Shown here one piece after another: positions 60,207 through 64,000 of a stretch of DNA of 64,000 bases. Numbering within the stretch: position 1 is the stretch's first letter; each line of letters opens with the position of its first letter. A program made the translations under genes and the position numbers. Below the pieces are notes generated by a model, which did not search any database, was not told the origin of the DNA, and saw nothing but the letters and a program-made list of their open reading frames with translations. This DNA is from Tritrichomonas foetus (taxonomy: Eukaryota; Parabasalia; Tritrichomonadida; Tritrichomonadidae): NCBI GenBank assembly GCA_001839685.1, contig MLAK01000543.1, positions 35,147-99,146 on the forward strand. Reading direction: 5' to 3'.

Positions 60207-61781
60207 TTATATATTTTTATTAACATTTTTCAGATGAGAATCCAAACGAGAATATGCATCAACGTTGTAGTAATACTGTAATCGCTCATCCATTTGTATT
60301 GTGCTTTTTCTTATATCATTAAATCTCTCTTCTTTACTTCCACGAGCAAAACTATGATCATCCCATTTAATGTTTAGGTCAACAGCCATTACTGTATTAA
60401 ATATTTCATTTGAAATTGAGCTGATTCGTTCAATAAGAGAATATGGAATAAACCAATACCCACAATAGTTCTTAGAGTTAATTCCTTTATTATCTGGATA
60501 AAATGCTTTGGAAAGCATATGAAAAGGCAATTTTGTGAAATAAAATGAAGCATTTTCATTTAAATCAATCATCTTGGTCTGTGTTTGGCCTGTTATTTTA
60601 TTTCCAATAATAAAAGGATGTGAACTTCCAACAGGATTTCTTTCAAGGATATACTTATGTTTTTTATTGCAGTATAGAGCATTATGACATTTTAATACTG
60701 TGCATCTTGTATTGTTTCTGCAATCATTTAAATTCGAATAGTTTTTTATTTTTGGAATCCAATTGGATGGATTCTTGTGGTTTTTACAATTTGAGTGATC
60801 TTCATCTTGCCCAATATTTCCCATTAAAAATGGAATAGATCTTCCAATATTAGATTTATAATATTTCGCAATAAATCCCCCTGTTGGCATTTTATATCCT
60901 TCAATTTTAGATCTTGAAATTGAAGGAGAATAGTCATCATTATATCCATAGATGACAAAAGATATTGGCTTCCCATATGATAAATTAACAGGCTTTTTGG
61001 GAAGAAAATATTCTCCACTAAATGTATGTGCGGGATAATAATTTGATATAGTCTTTTGAATATTTTCTGAATCACCATCCATGATAGAATCATCTGAATG
61101 CATATCTTGAATTCTATAAGAGAGTAATGGTTCAGGCATAGTAAAAAGTAAGGGTTTCTGAGTTTTGAAAAGTGTTGCTTTGATATCAGCTGGTGATCTA
61201 ATCCATCTAAAATCATGAAATGAAAAGTTGATTAGCTGCTGTGAATTGCTGAAATTATAATCTGAACAGGTGAATTCATTTTTTGAGTAATTGCATTTAC
61301 TTAAAGGAAAAATTCCATTTGATATTGTAGGATTATCTTGAAAAAACTTGAAAATAAGTGGCATTAAAATATTTTCAGTAGAAAAAATAGGGTTAGGGTA
61401 ATGACAAAACTCTAGATTTTTTGATTCATTACATATTTGACATAAAGCAATACCTAAAGCTTGTTCAGAAAATTGAACAGTCTCATTCGTTTTGAGAAAT
61501 TTATTTTCGATTCCATATTTCCGATAACTCGCTTCGATCATATTAATATAACAAAATAATGCCGAAACATTTCTTTTGCCAATCTTTTTTGTCGGAACAT
61601 CATAAGTTTCCGAAACTATAAACGAATCGGGAATTTCTTTTGAAAGTGGCGCTACTATAATATCTTTATGTTGAAATTCCATCGGCTGGAACAACAATGA
61701 AAAGGTGAACGATATGACAGACATGATAAATGCCATTATAAAGAAGAAGCTTGTCCATTGAGAGTAACTCGGTGATTTCAT
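60207..61781 (-). CDS. Membrane-anchored papain-like pseudopeptidase
   Basis: 524 residues from ATG. One TM helix at about 10-32 anchors a large, likely lumenal or surface domain. The stretch KKIGKRNVSALF (65-76) lines up with papain's KNQGxCGSCWAF at equal length, with SEQALGIALC (105-114) as in papain's SEQxLxDC. Further on SFVIYGYNDD matches HAVxxVGYG, and GGFIAKYY matches the YWIxKNS region. In this alignment catalytic Cys becomes Ser73, the oxyanion Gln becomes Ile, His becomes Ser, and Asn becomes Tyr. It is therefore a C1A fold with no peptidase site. The C-terminal half is Cys-rich and has many N-glycosylation sequons. Confidence 0.6.
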   Translation of the reverse strand: MKSPSYSQWTSFFFIMAFIMSVISFTFSLLFQPMEFQHKDIIVAPLSKEIPDSFIVSETYDVPTKKIGKRNVSALFCYINMIEASYRKYGIENKFLKTNETVQFSEQALGIALCQICNESKNLEFCHYPNPIFSTENILMPLIFKFFQDNPTISNGIFPLSKCNYSKNEFTCSDYNFSNSQQLINFSFHDFRWIRSPADIKATLFKTQKPLLFTMPEPLLSYRIQDMHSDDSIMDGDSENIQKTISNYYPAHTFSGEYFLPKKPVNLSYGKPISFVIYGYNDDYSPSISRSKIEGYKMPTGGFIAKYYKSNIGRSIPFLMGNIGQDEDHSNCKNHKNPSNWIPKIKNYSNLNDCRNNTRCTVLKCHNALYCNKKHKYILERNPVGSSHPFIIGNKITGQTQTKMIDLNENASFYFTKLPFHMLSKAFYPDNKGINSKNYCGYWFIPYSLIERISSISNEIFNTVMAVDLNIKWDDHSFARGSKEERFNDIRKSTIQMDERLQYYYNVDAYSRLDSHLKNVNKNI

Positions 61782-62089
61782 ATAAAACGGTTATCATTCA
61801 AAGTGATTTAAATTGGCATCTCATCACATCTTTTGAGTCAGCACAAACATATTTGATTCCCTTTCTATTTTCATTCTAAATACAAATACCAAAAACATAC
61901 CAAAACAATAGTTTCTTTTGATTTATTTTAATCAGAATTCAAAAAAAGTTAGAATGTTGCAAAGTGAGAATAAAATACTTTGAATCAAAACAGCCATTTT
62001 TGTGAATCATGTCTTGAGATTTATCTTATCAATTATGAAAGAAAGATACTCCTCATAAATCAATATAGTGTATTTATATACAAAGGATC

Positions 62090-62190
62090 CTTTTACAAAA
62101 TTTATCTTTTTCCTTTTCCAAAATTTATCTTTTTCCTTTTCCAAAATTTATATTTTTCATTTTCCATAATTTTTTCTTTTTACTTTTTCA
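62090..62190. repeat. T-rich tandem repeat, about 26-bp units
   Basis: Three to four imperfect copies of a pyrimidine-rich unit around AAATTTATCTTTTTCCTTTTCC. Confidence 0.7.
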
Positions 62191-62343
62191 ACAATTTTTT
62201 CGAAAAGTTTTGCTTTTTATGAAGATTTGGATTTGTCTTTGAGTTACTTGGCCGTAATAATGATGTTTATAATATCGTCTATACTATATTTATTAAAAAA
62301 AATTCTGAAAATGTGCATCGCTAAATTCAATCCCCTCCTATAT

Positions 62344-62402
62344 GAAAGGTCTACATCGTGGTCCCCACCCTAAAGGGATGGGTCCCACTCTATAGACCTT
62401 TC
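62344..62402. other. GC-rich hairpin at the element boundary
   Basis: GAAAGGTCTA (62344-62353) pairs perfectly with TAGACCTTTC (62393-62402). Inside, GTGG/CCAC and CCCT/AGGG give further pairs. It is GC-rich in an AT-rich setting. Confidence 0.6.
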
Positions 62403-62419
62403 GAAAGAAATGATGTCCA

Positions 62420-62505
62420 CCAATGTTGTCATGACTACGAAAGAATTTCTTATAGATCCTATATGAAAGACATCCAATGTTGTCATGACTACGAAAGAAT
62501 TTCTT
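62420..62505. repeat. 32-bp direct repeat, 54-bp period
   Basis: The same 32 bases, starting CCAATGTTGTCATGACTACG, occur at 62420-62451 and 62474-62505 without a mismatch. A shorter repeat, CCTATATGAAAG, occurs at 62337-62348 and 62458-62469. Confidence 0.85.
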
Positions 62506-62545
62506 GCAGATTTACCTAAAAATAATTTTTTTATCTTAATATAAA

Positions 62546-63013
62546 ATGGGTCTTGACGACACAATTGGTGACGCTGTTGGTAGNATAGTAGAGGATGTAA
62601 AACACTATTTACCAGAGAATTTAGAAATGCATCCATTGATAAAAATGATTGCTGCATCAGAGATGAGAAATATAAAAAGCAACAATGTACACATGCAAAA
62701 TCGAAAAGTTATCGATGAATTGAAAAATGCTTTAGATTTTAATAATGATTTTGTTAATGAATCTTTGGAAAAAATGGAAGGAGAGCTGATGAAAGCATTT
62801 GACCAAATCGTATGTGATACTTATAAAAAAATATTTACACATCAATTAAATAAAATTGATTTATCATATTTAGAAGTGGATAATTGTTTAAATGATTTCT
62901 ATTATGGACGAATAAATGCTGATAAAGCTAATAAACTATCTGATGAAATGATTAGTAAACTTAAACAAAATGAACATAATCATTTCACTTTTATTTATGC
63001 AAGAGAAAATTAA
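62546..63013 (+). CDS. Small acidic helical ORF A of the compact block
   Basis: 155 residues from ATG, not recognised. The protein is helical, rich in Asn, Lys and Asp, with one ambiguous codon near the start (base 62584). It runs into the next gene: its last 17 bases overlap the ORF B start codon, and the ORF B initiator lies within this gene's end. The overlap and small size look like an element or virus-like genome rather than a host gene. Its own promoter lacks the TCACTTT motif seen for the other three genes. Confidence 0.55.
   Translation: MGLDDTIGDAVGXIVEDVKHYLPENLEMHPLIKMIAASEMRNIKSNNVHMQNRKVIDELKNALDFNNDFVNESLEKMEGELMKAFDQIVCDTYKKIFTHQLNKIDLSYLEVDNCLNDFYYGRINADKANKLSDEMISKLKQNEHNHFTFIYAREN
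62985..62991 (+). promoter_or_regulatory. Initiator TCACTTT of ORF B
   Basis: The start A lies 10 bases before the ATG at 62997, inside the end of ORF A. The surrounding sequence ATTTCACTTTTATTTATG is nearly identical to that before ORF C. Confidence 0.75.
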
Positions 63014-63182
63014 GATTAGTGTCTTCGAAGATGAAGTTGAAGTCTTGGACTATGAGATCAAAGATTTCAAGAAATATGTTATGATTGAACTCAATCTACC
63101 TCATGAATATAATTATCATTTGAAAGAAATTCCAGGACTTCCAAGCATATTTATCGTAATCGATCATGAAAATTCAGATTAA
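62997..63182 (+). CDS. Small ORF B of the compact block
   Basis: 61 residues from the ATG at 62997, chosen because the shared initiator sits 10 bases before it; an upstream in-frame ATG at 62970 lies before that initiator. Residues alternate strands and helices (VEVLDYEIKDFKKYVMIEL), with no known motif. It overlaps ORF A by 17 bases. A convergent spacer of 27 bases with AT-rich inverted ends (AGTAAA/TTTACT) separates it from ORF C, possibly a bidirectional terminator. Confidence 0.5.
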   Translation: MQEKIKISVFEDEVEVLDYEIKDFKKYVMIELNLPHEYNYHLKEIPGLPSIFIVIDHENSD

Positions 63183-63209
63183 GTAAAAAGTAATTAATTA
63201 ATTAATTGT
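63183..63209. terminator. Convergent AT-rich inverted repeat
   Basis: The gap between ORF B and ORF C is framed by AGTAAA (63182-63187) and TTTACT (63209-63214), with ATTAATTAATTAATT between. It could serve both genes as a 3' processing site; function is inferred. Confidence 0.35.
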
Positions 63210-63482
63210 TTACTCTTTTAAGCTTAAGAATCTCTGAATCTGAGCAATGATTTCTTGATTCTTATCCACCTTATAAGATCGAGCGAGGTCTTTTATTATT
63301 TTTATTCTTAGANCAATTGTCATNGCATTGTCAAGCAAAAACTTCCCNGGATNATTTTCGAGCATTTGTAGAGATATCACTAGAATAGCTGCAACTTCAT
63401 TCACTGTGATATCATTATAATCCCTTTTCATCAGTTCGAACATTGTTACATTAAATGTTTCNTCGATTTCTAGCGCTTCCAT
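63210..63482 (-). CDS. Small helical ORF C of the compact block
   Basis: 90 residues from the ATG at 63482; a longer reading starts at GTG. The initiator TCACTTT sits with its A 10 bases ahead, the same geometry as ORF B. The chain is helical and hydrophobic in part (ITVNEVAAILVISLQMLEN), with several ambiguous bases that leave some residues unknown. No family is recognised. It is divergent from ORF D, separated by 41 bases. Confidence 0.5.
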   Translation of the reverse strand: MEALEIXETFNVTMFELMKRDYNDITVNEVAAILVISLQMLENXXGKFLLDNXMTIXLRIKIIKDLARSYKVDKNQEIIAQIQRFLSLKE

Positions 63483-63487
63483 AAATA

Positions 63488-63517
63488 AAAGTGAAGTGAT
63501 AAAATTCACTTCATTTT
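63488..63517. promoter_or_regulatory. Divergent promoter with palindrome, ORFs C and D
   Basis: GAAGTGA (63493-63499) and TCACTTC (63506-63512) form a perfect inverted repeat. On the minus strand TCACTTT (63488-63494) places a start A 10 bases before ORF C; on the plus strand TCATTTT (63511-63517) places one 11 bases before ORF D. The 41-base gap therefore holds both core promoters. Confidence 0.7.
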
Positions 63518-63523
63518 TATTTT

Positions 63524-63808
63524 ATGAATTTTGACAATCCCGAACATGAACAGCTAAGAAAAAATATCATTCTAGAAATAGCTGATCGTCATAAGGGTAA
63601 ATTGACTTACTCCAATATTGATTCCATCGTGACTTGGGCAGAATCAAAGTTGGATGGAAACTTAGATCTTGATTACTGTCTTCAAGTTTCTGATGATTAC
63701 GTTAATGATAAAGGTGGACTCCGATCTTTACTCAATCTTTTCGATTTGATTCAAGCAGAAGCATTAGCTGAACTTAAGGATGAAATTGGTGAATTACTTA
63801 ATAAGTAA
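63524..63808 (+). CDS. Small ORF D of the compact block
   Basis: 94 residues from ATG, acidic and helical, with no known motif. It has a clear initiator (see the divergent promoter entry) and a TAAA overlapping its stop. No ambiguous bases fall within it. It is followed after 35 bases by the convergent partial gene at the window edge. The gene order A, B, then C on the opposite strand, then D, then E reversed is typical of a densely packed element. Confidence 0.5.
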   Translation: MNFDNPEHEQLRKNIILEIADRHKGKLTYSNIDSIVTWAESKLDGNLDLDYCLQVSDDYVNDKGGLRSLLNLFDLIQAEALAELKDEIGELLNK

Positions 63809-63843
63809 ACAACCATAATTAAGTAATTAATTTCTCTTTTTAT

Positions 63844-64000
63844 TTATGTATGAGATATTACAACAAAATGTGGAACAGATGAGTTAACACTAACCTCATA
63901 AGTATATAGACCATCTATTTCTTCATAATCAAAATTTGTTACAAAGCCATCGTTAATAAATATTTCTTCATTTGTTGTTTTATTTTTGACATAAACACCT
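63844..64000 (-). CDS. Partial ORF E, truncated by the window edge
   Basis: The minus strand is open from the edge to a TAA at 63844-63846, giving 51 residues of the C-terminus. They include EEIFINDGFVTNFDYEE and a final YEVSVNSSVPHFVVISHT. The beta-rich, Asn/Ser/Thr-containing composition could belong to a structural protein, but nothing is recognised. The start lies beyond the window. Confidence 0.55.
   Translation of the reverse strand, partial: GVYVKNKTTNEEIFINDGFVTNFDYEEIDGLYTYEVSVNSSVPHFVVISHT

Larger units (their letters stand above)
61782..62545. other. Intergenic ahead of the compact ORF block
   Basis: About 760 bases. Bases about 62090-62190 are T-rich imperfect repeats of AATTTATCTTTTTCCTTTTCCAA. 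Bases 62337-62505 hold a hairpin and direct repeats (separate entries). The 80-codon ORF at 61980 is not supported. Confidence 0.6.

Overview
The window looks like the nuclear genome of a trichomonad (Parabasalia), most likely Trichomonas vaginalis or a close relative. The evidence is AT-rich DNA, uninterrupted ORFs with no visible introns, very short 5' leaders with TCA-type initiator (Inr) motifs just ahead of some start codons, frequent TAAA at or beside the stop codon, many large coiled-coil proteins, kinases and ankyrin proteins, and repeat-rich intergenic DNA with assembly gaps and scattered ambiguous bases. The species is inferred; no rRNA or other marker gene is present.

Layout. 0-24 kb: coiled-coil proteins (one with a BTB-like N-terminus), a DENN-domain protein, an Akt-like PH-AGC kinase, an outer-dynein-arm docking protein, a CARMIL-like leucine-rich-repeat protein, a 1117-residue coiled-coil protein with an internal Trp-containing repeat, and a divergent Tubby-like protein. 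A decayed coding relic lies at 15.6 kb and a gapped minisatellite at 23.3-24.0 kb. 24-39 kb: the WAVE-complex subunit NAP1/Hem, a 1.19-kb inverted-repeat element, a CAMK-type kinase, a CK1-type kinase ending in a CaaX box, the exosome nuclease DIS3/Rrp44 and another coiled-coil protein. 39-50 kb: a 300-bp palindromic MITE with 8-bp target-site duplications, a PDI-like membrane protein without a CxxC motif, a coiled-coil protein, Sec61 beta, a two-TM protein, a CCDC47-like ER protein, a second Tubby-like protein, an all-helical protein and an SGF29-like tandem Tudor protein. 50-62 kb: a 1329-residue ankyrin protein with an NPF/W-motif tail, a polytopic membrane protein, a coiled-coil protein, an 18-bp minisatellite, the tRNA m7G46 methyltransferase Trm8 and a membrane-anchored papain-like protein that appears catalytically dead. 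62.3-64 kb: a compact block of tiny, closely packed ORFs on both strands that share a near-identical core promoter, probably the end of a mobile or virus-like (Maverick/Polinton-type?) element.

Functional themes are cytoskeleton and flagellum (NAP1, CARMIL-like, ODA docking, coiled coils), ER and secretion (Sec61 beta, CCDC47-like, PDI-like), signalling (three kinases, DENN, Tubby-like) and RNA or chromatin maintenance (DIS3, Trm8, SGF29-like). The genes look like independent single-gene units. Where the longest reading began at a non-ATG codon, the first in-frame ATG was taken (DIS3, SGF29-like, Sec61 beta, CCDC47-like, Trm8 and two element ORFs). The most noteworthy observations are the right-edge element with its strict promoter geometry, two structured inverted-repeat elements, and a set of proteins that keep a fold but lose the catalytic residues.
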